In this document: positions 18,157 through 26,584 of the stretch, piece by piece
Position numbering within the stretch: the first letter of the stretch is position 1
How the letters are laid out: each line of letters begins with the position of its first letter
Assembly: GCA_026983795.1 (NCBI GenBank)
Contig: JALSTI010000127.1
Coordinates: forward strand, 1 to 59,518
From: Melioribacteraceae bacterium
GTDB taxonomy: Bacteria; Bacteroidota; Ignavibacteria; Ignavibacteriales; Melioribacteraceae
Direction: 5' to 3'
DNA length: 59,518 nt
Position numbers and translations under genes: made by a program
The notes under the pieces: generated by a model
What the model saw: the letters and a program-made list of their open reading frames with translations, nothing else
Databases searched by the model: none
What the model was told of the DNA's origin: nothing

Positions 18157-18252
18157 TTATCTTAGTTTCTTTTTATGTCTGTTTTTTCTTAATCTTTTCT
18201 TTCTTTTGTGAGTTGCCATTTTATGGCGTTTACGTTTTCTACCGCAAGGCAT
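18157..18252 (-). CDS. 31-aa ribosomal small-subunit protein, bS22/mS38 (AURKAIP1/COX24) type
   Basis: Too short for the ORF track. The minus strand encodes 31 residues beginning MPCGRKRKRHKMATHKRKKR and ending in HKKKLR, about two thirds Lys/Arg/His. The RKRHKMxTHKRKKR pattern is the AURKAIP1/COX24 C-terminal signature. Small proteins of this family are annotated throughout Bacteroidota; the homologues bS22 (actinobacteria) and mS38 (mitochondria) sit in the small ribosomal subunit. AGGAG lies 7 nt before ATG. It starts 9 nt after the zinc-ribbon TPR gene ends and stops 6 nt before tRNA-Thr. The function as a ribosomal protein is inferred from the family. Confidence 0.88.
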   Translation of the reverse strand: MPCGRKRKRHKMATHKRKKRLRKNRHKKKLR

Positions 18253-18261
18253 ATAAATCTC

Positions 18262-19011
18262 CTAGTTATTTTTTTCTAATAATTCTTTAGCTTTTTCGGC
18301 TATTCTGGTATTTGGATCAATTTCAATAGCTTTCTTCCACCATTTTCTGGCTCCGGTTTTATTGCCGGAAACGAAATTAACTATCCCAATATTAAAATGC
18401 GCTATCTGATGTTTCGGATTAATCTTTATCGCTTTTTTCATAACGCTTATAGCTTTATCAAAATTTTGGAGCTCAAAATAACAAACACCCATATCAACTA
18501 AAACATCGGCATCATTAGGTTTTTTCTTTAGATAACGTAGATAATAAGTAATTGCTTTATCGTAAAACTTTGAATCGTTTAGTTTGTGTGCTAATGTAAG
18601 CAATACATTCAAGTCATTTGGATTTTTATTGTACTTATCTTCCAAATCCTTTATTTCTTTAAGTGCGTTTAAATCCGCTCCGCCGTGTTGTGCCGGTATA
18701 TTATTTTGCGGAATATTTTTCACCGCGTTTTTTAATTCGGGTGTATCTAATTGTCCCGACAGAACCAACATAATTCCCCCGCCAATAAGTAAAACGACTA
18801 AAATAACAATAACTTTACTCATCGGAAAAATTTTAGCGCCTTTAACATTTGCGGAAGAACGGCGAATTGTTGGGCGTGTTTTGTTTTTTGCGGTTACTTG
18901 TTGATCTTTTTTAATATTTCTTAACTTCGCACCGCAATGCGAACAAAATTTTGCGTCAGCAGGATTTTTCTCACCACATTCAGAACAAAAGACAAATTTA
19001 TTTTTATTCAT
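18262..19011 (-). CDS. Zinc-ribbon, single-TM, TPR protein
   Basis: 249 aa. An N-terminal zinc ribbon (CSECGEKNPADAKFCSHCG, two CxxC knuckles, about residues 9-27), a Lys/Arg-rich linker, one transmembrane helix (about residues 68-86, VIVILVVLLIGGGIMLVL), then an extracytoplasmic region of about three TPR units (residues 130-245). Zinc_ribbon_2 plus TM plus TPR is common in Bacteroidota/Chlorobiota but no function is established. It is followed after 9 nt by the bS22-like gene and starts 40 nt downstream of the HU gene, so it may be cotranscribed with both. Confidence 0.85.
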   Translation of the reverse strand: MNKNKFVFCSECGEKNPADAKFCSHCGAKLRNIKKDQQVTAKNKTRPTIRRSSANVKGAKIFPMSKVIVILVVLLIGGGIMLVLSGQLDTPELKNAVKNIPQNNIPAQHGGADLNALKEIKDLEDKYNKNPNDLNVLLTLAHKLNDSKFYDKAITYYLRYLKKKPNDADVLVDMGVCYFELQNFDKAISVMKKAIKINPKHQIAHFNIGIVNFVSGNKTGARKWWKKAIEIDPNTRIAEKAKELLEKNN

Positions 19012-19051
19012 AAAGTTCTACTTTCTTAAGACTTAAACTAACTTTAATAAC

Positions 19052-19354
19052 CTACAACTCATTATTTTTTTCTTTCATTCCCCTATCAACGGCAGACTTA
19101 AAATCTTTAGAAAATTTAAACACGGGAACATAATGTTCGGGCACAAAAACTTTTTCTCCGGTTCTTGGGTTTCTGGCGTATCTGGCATTTTTTTTCTTTA
19201 CGCGGTAACTTCCAAATCCTCTAATTTCTATTCCTTTGCCATCTCGCAAAGCACTTATTACAGTATTTAAAAAACCTTCGATAATTGCTTCCGTCTCAAT
19301 TTTAGTTAAACCGGTCCCGGCAGCAATCTTTTCAACAATGTCAGCTTTCGTCAT
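19052..19354 (-). CDS. HU/IHF-family DNA-binding protein
   Basis: Nucleoid protein of 100 aa. The helical dimerisation part (MTKADIVEKIAAGTGLTKIETEAIIE) is followed by the beta-arm region GIEIRGFGSYRVKKKNARYARNPRTGEKV, including the conserved RNPRTG tip. The short acidic/basic C-terminal tail (MKEKNNEL) exceeds the 90-aa E. coli HU. Such proteins bend and compact DNA. The sequence does not distinguish HU from IHF-like subunits. An inverted repeat lies about 80 bp upstream (19436-19462). Confidence 0.93.
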   Translation of the reverse strand: MTKADIVEKIAAGTGLTKIETEAIIEGFLNTVISALRDGKGIEIRGFGSYRVKKKNARYARNPRTGEKVFVPEHYVPVFKFSKDFKSAVDRGMKEKNNEL

Positions 19355-19435
19355 TATTGCTCCTAATTAATAAAAAAATTTTTAAAGCTGTAAAAGATAT
19401 GAAAAAATAACGTAAAATCAAACGGTAAGATCCAC

Positions 19436-19462
19436 GTAACTTTAAGTTATACAAAAAGTTAC
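19436..19462. repeat. Inverted repeat GTAACTTT-N11-AAAGTTAC upstream of the HU gene
   Basis: Perfect 8-bp arms around an 11-bp spacer, in the 227-bp gap between the TPR gene at 19582 and the HU gene. It has the shape of an operator rather than a terminator because no T run follows on either strand. The rest of the gap shows nothing else I can support. Confidence 0.35.
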
Positions 19463-19581
19463 ACATACGTTTGGAATAGCCTTCCGGGTTTTTAAAAATT
19501 ATTGCTCAATCGGGATTGCCTGTAAGCATAAGTATCCGGAAATGTGAGGATGAATAAAAACGGAAAATTTCCTAACAAATT

Positions 19582-21207
19582 TTATAATTGTACATCTGCA
19601 CGGGTCGATGCATATTCAAGAACTTCATCAAAATCCTTCAAGTAATTTTCATCCATTTCAACAATTTTACTAAAATCCCTAACCGCATTTTTGAAGTTCT
19701 TCATTTTCAATCCTAAATATCCATGCATTGCAATTGCGTCTTTAAATTCGGGATTTAACTCAACCGACATTTCCAAATCCCGTAAAGCATCTTCAAATTT
19801 TTCGGATTTTCTTAAAATATTTGCTCTTAAAAAATAAAGAATGCTGTTATCCGGTTGGGTTTGAATTGCATCGTTTACAATATTCATAGCGCCGGTTAAA
19901 TCACCAAGTTTATAATGAAGTAAAATTAAATGGAGTTTTGCCGGAAAATAATTGGTGATTGTTAGTGTTTCTTGAAAATCTTCGATTGCTTTTTCATTTA
20001 AACCTATTTGTTCATTGGCTATTCCCCTGTAAAAGAAAGCCATTGAGTTTCTCGGATTATTCTCCAAAATTTTGGTGAAAGAATTAATAGAATTTTCATA
20101 ATCTTCCAATCTTAAATCTATTATTCCTCTTAAATATAAAGCTTTTTCAAAATTTTCATCAATTTTATTTGCTTTTGATAAATAATCCAAAGCATCGTGC
20201 AAATTTCCTTTTTCATATTCCATAAGCGCCAGTAAATAATAATGTTCGGGTTTTTTAATTCCTCTATCTTTAGCCGTATTAATATCCTCAATCATGCTTT
20301 CCGTATCGCCTACTTTTTTATATAATGCAGCGCGAATAAAATAAGCATCGGTAAAATCGGATTTTTGATCTATTACTTTTGTCAAAAAATCGATTGCTTT
20401 TCTGTTTTGATCGAGGGAATTATATATTTCAGCTCTCAACAATTTTGCTTCTATTAATCCGTCGTTGGAAAGTGATATATTCTCCAAGTCCTTAAGAGCT
20501 TCATCGTACATATTTTTAGAATACTGAATAAACGCATGGTTATATTTGGCTATGTTATAGTCAGGGAAAAGTTCCAAAGCTTTTTCGAATAATCCTAAAG
20601 CTTGTTCGCTATCGCCTTTTTTGAAGGTTGCCAGACCTAATAAATTATAAACCTCGGCAGAATTTGAATTCAATTCCAAAGTTTTATTTAAGATTGAAAT
20701 TGCTTCGTCATAATTTCCCAATTTAATTTGGGAACGCGCCGATAAAATGAGAGCGTCATAATTTTCAGGTAAGATTTCCAAGGACATTTGGCAAAACTCC
20801 AAACTTTCCCTGTATTCTTTTTCAATAAATTTAATTTCCGCTTTTAAAAAATAACCTTCGGACTTTTCTTCGCTTTGATAAATAAATTTATCTATGTAAT
20901 CATTTGCTTCGGAAAATTCCCTACGTATCAGTGAAATATTGCTTAAGAAATAATAAACATGAGGAGAAAATTTCGGATTAACTTTCAACAAATTCATTAA
21001 ATCAAATTTAGCATTATCGTAATTTCCGGTATAATACTCACAAATTCCCCTTCCGTAAAGAGCTTTCTCGTTTTTAGCGTCGTATTTAAGAACCGCATTA
21101 TAACGATCGGTTGCCAAGGCATATTCCTCCCGCTCAACTAGATCGGAAGCAGAATTAAGTAGATTTGATATTTCTTTTTTGTGAAATAGCCGTCCAATTC
21201 TTCCCAT
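19582..21207 (-). CDS. Large TPR repeat protein
   Basis: About 541 aa, almost entirely tetratricopeptide repeats (roughly fourteen units, for example ALYGRGICEYYTGNYDNAKFDLM, VYNLLGLATFKKGDSEQALGLFEKAL and AFFYRGIANEQIGLNEKAIEDFQETL). No signal peptide, membrane segment or catalytic domain is seen, so it is likely a cytoplasmic scaffold. I prefer the ATG at 21207 (MGRIGRLFHKKEIS), which has GAGGG five bases upstream; the ORF-track start at 21249 is a TTG without a ribosome binding site. It could share ancestry with the smaller TPR gene at 17415. Confidence 0.85.
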   Translation of the reverse strand: MGRIGRLFHKKEISNLLNSASDLVEREEYALATDRYNAVLKYDAKNEKALYGRGICEYYTGNYDNAKFDLMNLLKVNPKFSPHVYYFLSNISLIRREFSEANDYIDKFIYQSEEKSEGYFLKAEIKFIEKEYRESLEFCQMSLEILPENYDALILSARSQIKLGNYDEAISILNKTLELNSNSAEVYNLLGLATFKKGDSEQALGLFEKALELFPDYNIAKYNHAFIQYSKNMYDEALKDLENISLSNDGLIEAKLLRAEIYNSLDQNRKAIDFLTKVIDQKSDFTDAYFIRAALYKKVGDTESMIEDINTAKDRGIKKPEHYYLLALMEYEKGNLHDALDYLSKANKIDENFEKALYLRGIIDLRLEDYENSINSFTKILENNPRNSMAFFYRGIANEQIGLNEKAIEDFQETLTITNYFPAKLHLILLHYKLGDLTGAMNIVNDAIQTQPDNSILYFLRANILRKSEKFEDALRDLEMSVELNPEFKDAIAMHGYLGLKMKNFKNAVRDFSKIVEMDENYLKDFDEVLEYASTRADVQL

Positions 21208-21502
21208 ATCGCCCTCGTAGAAATTGTTTGAATTTATTATATAACTCAAGCTGACCGTTGAATTTTATAAACCGTTAAAACGGTTATGAAATTAAGGTTT
21301 CCGGTGTCCTTAACCCACGACTTAAGTTATGGGTTAATAAGCAAAATTAATAAACAATAACTGTTTAAACGATTTTTTAATAACTAAATTTTGAAACGGT
21401 CAATTTGAGTATATAAAATAATTAAAAAACACTTTTTTAGCCAATATTAACCGTATAAAATTTTATTTTTTTATAAAAAACTTTTTATTACAAAAGATAA
21501 CT
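21208..21502. other. Intergenic stretch with two palindromes
   Basis: About 295 bp without a gene, between the TPR gene and the 3' end of the sensor kinase. It contains AACCGT-TAAA-ACGGTT (21270-21285) and TTAACCCA-N12-TGGGTTAA (21310-21337), the latter with ACTTAAGT nested in its loop. Neither is followed by a T run. They may terminate the kinase transcript or serve as operators for the TPR gene; the rest is AT-rich and featureless. Confidence 0.4.
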
Positions 21503-23500
21503 TTATTTTGACATTGGTAATGTGAATTTGAAGGTACTGCCAATATCAACTTTGCTCTCTGCCCAAATTTTACCGCCGTTTTTCCGGACAAATTCCTTAC
21601 ATAAAATTAATCCCACTCCCGTACCTTTTTCTCCAGAAGTTCCGTCGATAGAATTTGGAGCGTTAAGATCGAATAAATGCTTCAATTTTTCTGCGGGTAT
21701 GCCAACACCGGAATCGCTTACTTCAATTTGCAAATAATTTCCGTCTGTTTTAACATCAATAGTTACTCTCCCGCCTTTGCCGGTAAACTTAACAGCATTT
21801 GAAATCAAATTCCGTAACACAGTTGAAACGGTATTTTCATCCGCATAAGCATAAAAATCACTTTTAATTAAACTTATAATTTCTATATTTTTATTTTTAG
21901 CCGATACGTTTAGCAGCTCTATTGTTTTATTCACAAGCTCTTTCATATTTATTTTTTCCGGCATAATCGGAATAAGTCCCCTTTGCGAAAGCGACCAGCT
22001 TAACAAATTATCCAAAAGATTACTTGAATTTATAGCCGCTTTATTTATTTCGGATAAAGCTGTTTTTCTTTCTTCGTCAGTAAGATTTTCAAAATCGTCC
22101 ATTAACATTTTGGAAAACGACATAATGGAGTTAAACGGATTTTTCAGGTCGTGAGAAATAATTGAAAAAAATTTGTCCTTAGTAACATTTAGATTATGAA
22201 GTTCTTTATTCACTTTCTCTTTTGTTTTATAAGCATATAATAAAGACACGCTTAGCAAAATGAATAACGCCGAAGCGATTAAAAGGAAATCCCTGAAATT
22301 TTTTTCTTTTTCTATTGTCAGGTTTTGAATTTTTTTTTCATTTTTCAAAAGGTTAATTTCGGCATCTTTTTGTTTTGCTTTAACTTTCACTTCCAATTCG
22401 GCAATCCTCTTATTTAACTTTTCCGAAAATAAACTATCTTTATAGTCCAACAATTTGGTAGAATATTCGAATGCCGTTTTATAATCTTTCACAAAAGAAT
22501 AATATTCCCTTGCAGCTGAGAAGCAAGTAATATACAAGGGTAAGGAATTAACTTTTTTTGCCAAAACCAGAGATTTGGAAATTCTTTGTTTAGCTTCACC
22601 CGGATTATTTTTTTTAAGATCGATGCGGGCAATCATGCAATTAGCTCTTATAAAAGTTTCGTTATCGGTTATATTTTTTGCTATTTTCAAGGCTTTGTTC
22701 AAATAGTTCAAACTCTGCTCTAATTTACCTTGTTCCATTAGTACCGAGCCCAAATTTAGTTGTGCGGTTTCAATACTAATAGGGTTACCGAACTTTTCTT
22801 TAATATCCAACGACTGTTTGATATATTTATAAGCATGATCAAGGTCGTTTAATTTTTTATATAGCAAACCGATATTATTCATAGCAACAGCCATACCGTT
22901 ACTATCATTAACCGCTTCTTTTAACTTCAATGAATTGTTAAAATATTTCAGGCTGTTTTTATATTCTCTCAGGTTCCACAATACCGTTCCAATGGAATTG
23001 TCCGCTTTTGCAATACCAAAGGTATCTTTAATTGCAGTATACTTATTCAGGCTTTCATGAAAATTTTGCAAAGCTTCGTAAAATTTTCCACGACTAGAAT
23101 AAACCATTCCGATATTATGCAAAGCGCCGGCAACTCCAAGCGTATCGCCCATTTTTTTTCTTATACCCAAAGATTTCCGATAATAAGCAAGAGCCGAATC
23201 ATATTCGGATTGCGCCCAAAACACGTTACCAATTGCGTTAAGAGCGCTGCCTTCTGTTTTCCGGTCATTAATTTGGCGCGCATAATTTAACGCTTCTTTT
23301 GCAAAGCGCATACTTTCTTTAGGGGATTTTCCCCAATATGCATAAGATAAATCTACTAATGTTGAAGCCTTTACCGAACCGGTTACCGTTTTAAGTTTAA
23401 TTTTTAAACTATCTATAATATTGTGAGTTTGAACGCCGCTGACAACAGCGTTAAAGACAATAAAAAGTGAGGCTAAATAATTAAATACAAGCTTAACCAT
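21503..23500 (-). CDS. TPR-containing membrane sensor histidine kinase
   Basis: 665 aa. N-terminal signal/anchor, a periplasmic array of about six tetratricopeptide repeats with the Tyr-rich SALAYYRKSLGIRKKMGD pattern (residues about 50-330), a coiled coil, one transmembrane helix (FLLIASALFILLSVSLLYAY, near 405-425), then HisKA with the phosphoacceptor in SHDLKNP (H450) and a HATPase_c domain with DSGVGI and GTGVGLILC. This TPR-HK design is typical of Bacteroidota. No response regulator is adjacent, so output is unknown. The GMP reductase-like gene upstream ends 8 nt before its start, implying one transcript. Confidence 0.92.
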   Translation of the reverse strand: MVKLVFNYLASLFIVFNAVVSGVQTHNIIDSLKIKLKTVTGSVKASTLVDLSYAYWGKSPKESMRFAKEALNYARQINDRKTEGSALNAIGNVFWAQSEYDSALAYYRKSLGIRKKMGDTLGVAGALHNIGMVYSSRGKFYEALQNFHESLNKYTAIKDTFGIAKADNSIGTVLWNLREYKNSLKYFNNSLKLKEAVNDSNGMAVAMNNIGLLYKKLNDLDHAYKYIKQSLDIKEKFGNPISIETAQLNLGSVLMEQGKLEQSLNYLNKALKIAKNITDNETFIRANCMIARIDLKKNNPGEAKQRISKSLVLAKKVNSLPLYITCFSAAREYYSFVKDYKTAFEYSTKLLDYKDSLFSEKLNKRIAELEVKVKAKQKDAEINLLKNEKKIQNLTIEKEKNFRDFLLIASALFILLSVSLLYAYKTKEKVNKELHNLNVTKDKFFSIISHDLKNPFNSIMSFSKMLMDDFENLTDEERKTALSEINKAAINSSNLLDNLLSWSLSQRGLIPIMPEKINMKELVNKTIELLNVSAKNKNIEIISLIKSDFYAYADENTVSTVLRNLISNAVKFTGKGGRVTIDVKTDGNYLQIEVSDSGVGIPAEKLKHLFDLNAPNSIDGTSGEKGTGVGLILCKEFVRKNGGKIWAESKVDIGSTFKFTLPMSK

Positions 23501-23508
23501 AACAATCT

Positions 23509-24525
23509 TTATTTTTTGGGCAATCTTTCCAAATAAGAGCTGTTACTTAAAACGGCAAAAGATTCAACTTTCCTTAGTTCGTTTAATGTAAATCTGTTCA
23601 TGTAACTCATTGCGCTTTTCAGACCGTCCGAAATAGCGTTAATTACGTTTTCCACACTACCTTTGTATGGAATCATTGTTTCTTCGCCTTCTATAAATTC
23701 ATTTTTCATTTTTACTCCGAATGAAGCGGACCCTCTGTATTTTTTCCATAATTGATCGTTATATTTAATAACTTCTCCGGGCGCTTCACGAGTTCCGGCT
23801 AATAGTCTGCCTAACATTACGGTATCGGCACCAAGGGCTATGGCTTTTGCAACATCTCCCGGATTTTTGATTCCGCCGTCGGCAATAATATTAATTTTAA
23901 GATTATGTTTTTCTCTGGCAAAAAACACATCCAACAAAGACGAAACTTGTCCTATTCCGATGCCGGTTTGTACGGAAGTGGTACAAACGCTCCCGCCGCC
24001 AATTCCAACGCGCAAAGCATCGGCGCCGGCATTTACCAAATCATTTAATGTTTCCCCGCTTGCAACATTGCCTACAATTATTTTAATATTATACTTTTTT
24101 TTAATTTCTTCTGTTTTTTTAAGTACCGTTTCATTATTGGCGTTTGCCGTATCAATACAAAGTATCCAATTGTTGCCCGCAATTTTTTCTACAACGGATT
24201 CATCTGCGGTTAGACCAATAGAAACCGCTTTAATGCCTTGCGAGCCGGAACCATTGGATAAAACTTTTTCCAACGAAGAGTCGAATCTGTTTACAATTCC
24301 CAAACAACCTAATTCGTCAAGTTTATTAGCCATATCAATTCCGGTTACGGTATCCATAGGACTTGAGACTACGGGCAAATTTAAATTCACCCCCAAAAAT
24401 TCCGTTTTTGTATCAACTTCGGTTCTTGTTACAATCCTGGAAATTTCCCTGGGAACAAGGCTAATATCATCATAAGTAAGTGAAAGATGATAAGAATTCA
24501 ATTCACTTTTTGAGTAGACTTTCAT
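23509..24525 (-). CDS. IMP dehydrogenase/GMP reductase family enzyme, probably GMP reductase-like
   Basis: TIM-barrel purine nucleotide oxidoreductase of about 338 aa without CBS domains. The N-terminal LTYDDISLVP and SSPMDTVT motifs, the phosphate-binding IIADGGIKNPGD segment and the catalytic loop GGGSVCTTS (Cys about 181) are conserved. The C-terminal YRGSASFG...EGEETMIPYKGSVENVI resembles Bacillus-type GMP reductase (GMP to IMP) more than IMP dehydrogenase, but I cannot settle this by eye. I chose the ATG at 24525 with GGGG five bases upstream; the ORF-track start at 24591 adds 22 residues overlapping the pepF terminator. Confidence 0.8.
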   Translation of the reverse strand: MKVYSKSELNSYHLSLTYDDISLVPREISRIVTRTEVDTKTEFLGVNLNLPVVSSPMDTVTGIDMANKLDELGCLGIVNRFDSSLEKVLSNGSGSQGIKAVSIGLTADESVVEKIAGNNWILCIDTANANNETVLKKTEEIKKKYNIKIIVGNVASGETLNDLVNAGADALRVGIGGGSVCTTSVQTGIGIGQVSSLLDVFFAREKHNLKINIIADGGIKNPGDVAKAIALGADTVMLGRLLAGTREAPGEVIKYNDQLWKKYRGSASFGVKMKNEFIEGEETMIPYKGSVENVINAISDGLKSAMSYMNRFTLNELRKVESFAVLSNSSYLERLPKK

Positions 24526-24556
24526 CATTACCCCGTTAATTTGAAAAAGGATTACA

Positions 24557-24586
24557 AAAAAGAGGCGAGATAAATCTCGCCTAAAA
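24557..24586 (-). terminator. Terminator after the M3 oligopeptidase gene
   Basis: On the minus strand AGGCGAGA-TTTA-TCTCGCCT is followed by TTTTTTG. The GC-rich perfect stem of eight pairs with a four-base loop and T run is a textbook intrinsic terminator, about 25 nt past the stop codon at 24607. Confidence 0.9.
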
Positions 24587-24606
24587 ACCAATTCAATTTA
24601 TAATAT

Positions 24607-26511
24607 TTACTTCAGTAATTCTTCCATTTGATCGAGTAACCGGTTCATTTTTTTAACAACGGCTATTACCGGTTCGGGAGAAGTCATATCCACGCCGGCT
24701 TCTTTCAAAACATCTATCGGATATTTTGAGCTTCCTGACTTTAGAAAATTCAAATATTTAGCGATTGCAGGCTGCCCTTCTTTTTTAACTTTTTCCGATA
24801 AAGCTTGAGAAGCGGCAAAACTGGTTGCATATTGATAAACGTAAAAGTCATAATAGAAATGCGGTATCCGAGCCCAAGTATAAGATTCTTCGGTATCTAC
24901 AACCATTTCCGGTCCCCAATACTTTTGATACATTTCTTTGTAAATTTCCGAAAGTTTATCGGGAGTAAGCGGTTCTCCTTTTTCCGTTTTTTCGTTTACC
25001 AACAATTCAAATTCCGCAAACCGTGTTTGCCTGTAAAACGTTGTTGTAATATTCGTTAAGTTTTTTTCAATTAACGCCAATTTTTCCAACTTGTTTTCAG
25101 CGTGATCAATAAGATAATCCAACAAAAGCGCTTCATTCATTGTGGAAGCAACTTCGGCAACAAAAATAGAATAATTGGCATACGGAAACGGCTGATTTTG
25201 TTCGGTGTAGTACGAATGCATATTATGTCCCATTTCATGGGCCAAAGTAAAAACGGCATCTAACTCATCGTCCCAATTTAACAGAACGTAAGGATGAACT
25301 CCGAATGTTGTACCGGAAGAATATGCGCCGCTTCGTTTTCCTTTTGTTTCGAAAACATCAATCCATCTGTTATTAAATGCTGTTTGCAAATTTTTAAGAT
25401 AATCTTCGCCCAACGGTTTAAGAGCTTTTAACACCAATTCCTTTCCTTGTTCATAAGTGTAAACTTTTTTAACGGAGGGAAACAAAGTAACATAGGTATC
25501 GTAAGGATGCAATTCTTTATACTTTAACAATTTCTTTTTTATTTTTGCCCAACGGTGTAAAGGTTCAAGATTTTTATCAACAGACTCTATCAAGTTATAA
25601 TAAACTTTTACGGGAATATTATTTGGGGTTAATGCGGCTTCCAAATTAGATTTATACTTTCTTGCTTTTGCGTAAAAAAGATTTCCTTTCAAATTACCGT
25701 TAAACAAAGACACTAAAGTATTTTTATATTCCATAAACGGTTTATAATATCCTTTATAAACCCGTTTTCTGAAATCTCTATCGGTGGAATACATAGCTGC
25801 GCCGTAACGAGCGTGTGAAATTTTAATTGGATTTCCCTTTTCGTCTTGCACGGTTGGAAATTGAATATCGGCATTATTAAACATTCCGAAAGTTGAGTAA
25901 CTTACATTTGTGACCGGTCCGGCTAAGGCTAGCAGCTCTTCTTCATTAGGCGATAATGTATGTGCTTTGGTTCTTAACATATCATCCAATAAATGTTTGT
26001 AAACTTTCAATCCGTTTAATTCATCAACAAACTTCCATAATTTTTCTTCCGGTATTGCCAGTATTTCAGGTTTTATAAAACTGGAAGCAGCCTGTATTTG
26101 AGATGCGAGCGACATAATTCTATCGAATCTTCCTTGATTTTCCGGATTACCCAAATCCAAATCTTTGGAAAGGGAAGCATACAAATAAAGTTTTCCCAGT
26201 TTAATTTCCGTTTCATCGTCAAACTTCAAGCAGTTTAAAAGTTGCTGCGCCGAGTTTCCGAGCGTATTTTCGAATTGTTTATATTTTTGTGCGGAATTTT
26301 TTACAATTTGGAAATCCTTTTCCCAATCATTTACGGATTTATATATATCTTGTAAATTCCATTTATACTTTGCCTCAATTTGATCCCGAGTAGGCACTTC
26401 TTTTGTTTTCTCTTGTGCAATTGCGTCAATCTGAAAAAGATTGAATCCTGTTGTGAATAAAGCAATCAATGTGATCCCCTTAATAATTTGAAAAATGTTT
26501 ACTATTTTCAT
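24607..26511 (-). CDS. pepF: Exported M3-family oligoendopeptidase F-like zinc metallopeptidase
   Basis: 634 aa with an N-terminal signal or anchor segment (about residues 9-32, ending DAIAQE), then PepF N-terminal and peptidase M3 domains. The zinc motif is HEMGH at 425-429 with the third ligand expected in EVASTMNEALLLDYL. Members hydrolyse oligopeptides of about 7-17 residues; the signal suggests periplasmic or envelope location, in contrast to cytoplasmic Gram-positive PepF. It is transcribed between a 73-bp upstream gap and its own strong terminator. Confidence 0.93.
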   Translation of the reverse strand: MKIVNIFQIIKGITLIALFTTGFNLFQIDAIAQEKTKEVPTRDQIEAKYKWNLQDIYKSVNDWEKDFQIVKNSAQKYKQFENTLGNSAQQLLNCLKFDDETEIKLGKLYLYASLSKDLDLGNPENQGRFDRIMSLASQIQAASSFIKPEILAIPEEKLWKFVDELNGLKVYKHLLDDMLRTKAHTLSPNEEELLALAGPVTNVSYSTFGMFNNADIQFPTVQDEKGNPIKISHARYGAAMYSTDRDFRKRVYKGYYKPFMEYKNTLVSLFNGNLKGNLFYAKARKYKSNLEAALTPNNIPVKVYYNLIESVDKNLEPLHRWAKIKKKLLKYKELHPYDTYVTLFPSVKKVYTYEQGKELVLKALKPLGEDYLKNLQTAFNNRWIDVFETKGKRSGAYSSGTTFGVHPYVLLNWDDELDAVFTLAHEMGHNMHSYYTEQNQPFPYANYSIFVAEVASTMNEALLLDYLIDHAENKLEKLALIEKNLTNITTTFYRQTRFAEFELLVNEKTEKGEPLTPDKLSEIYKEMYQKYWGPEMVVDTEESYTWARIPHFYYDFYVYQYATSFAASQALSEKVKKEGQPAIAKYLNFLKSGSSKYPIDVLKEAGVDMTSPEPVIAVVKKMNRLLDQMEELLK

Positions 26512-26584
26512 TTATTTACCTTTTATAATTCAAAAAGAATTTAGATTATTTATAAAATTACAAAATTTTTATTTGAATCACCTT

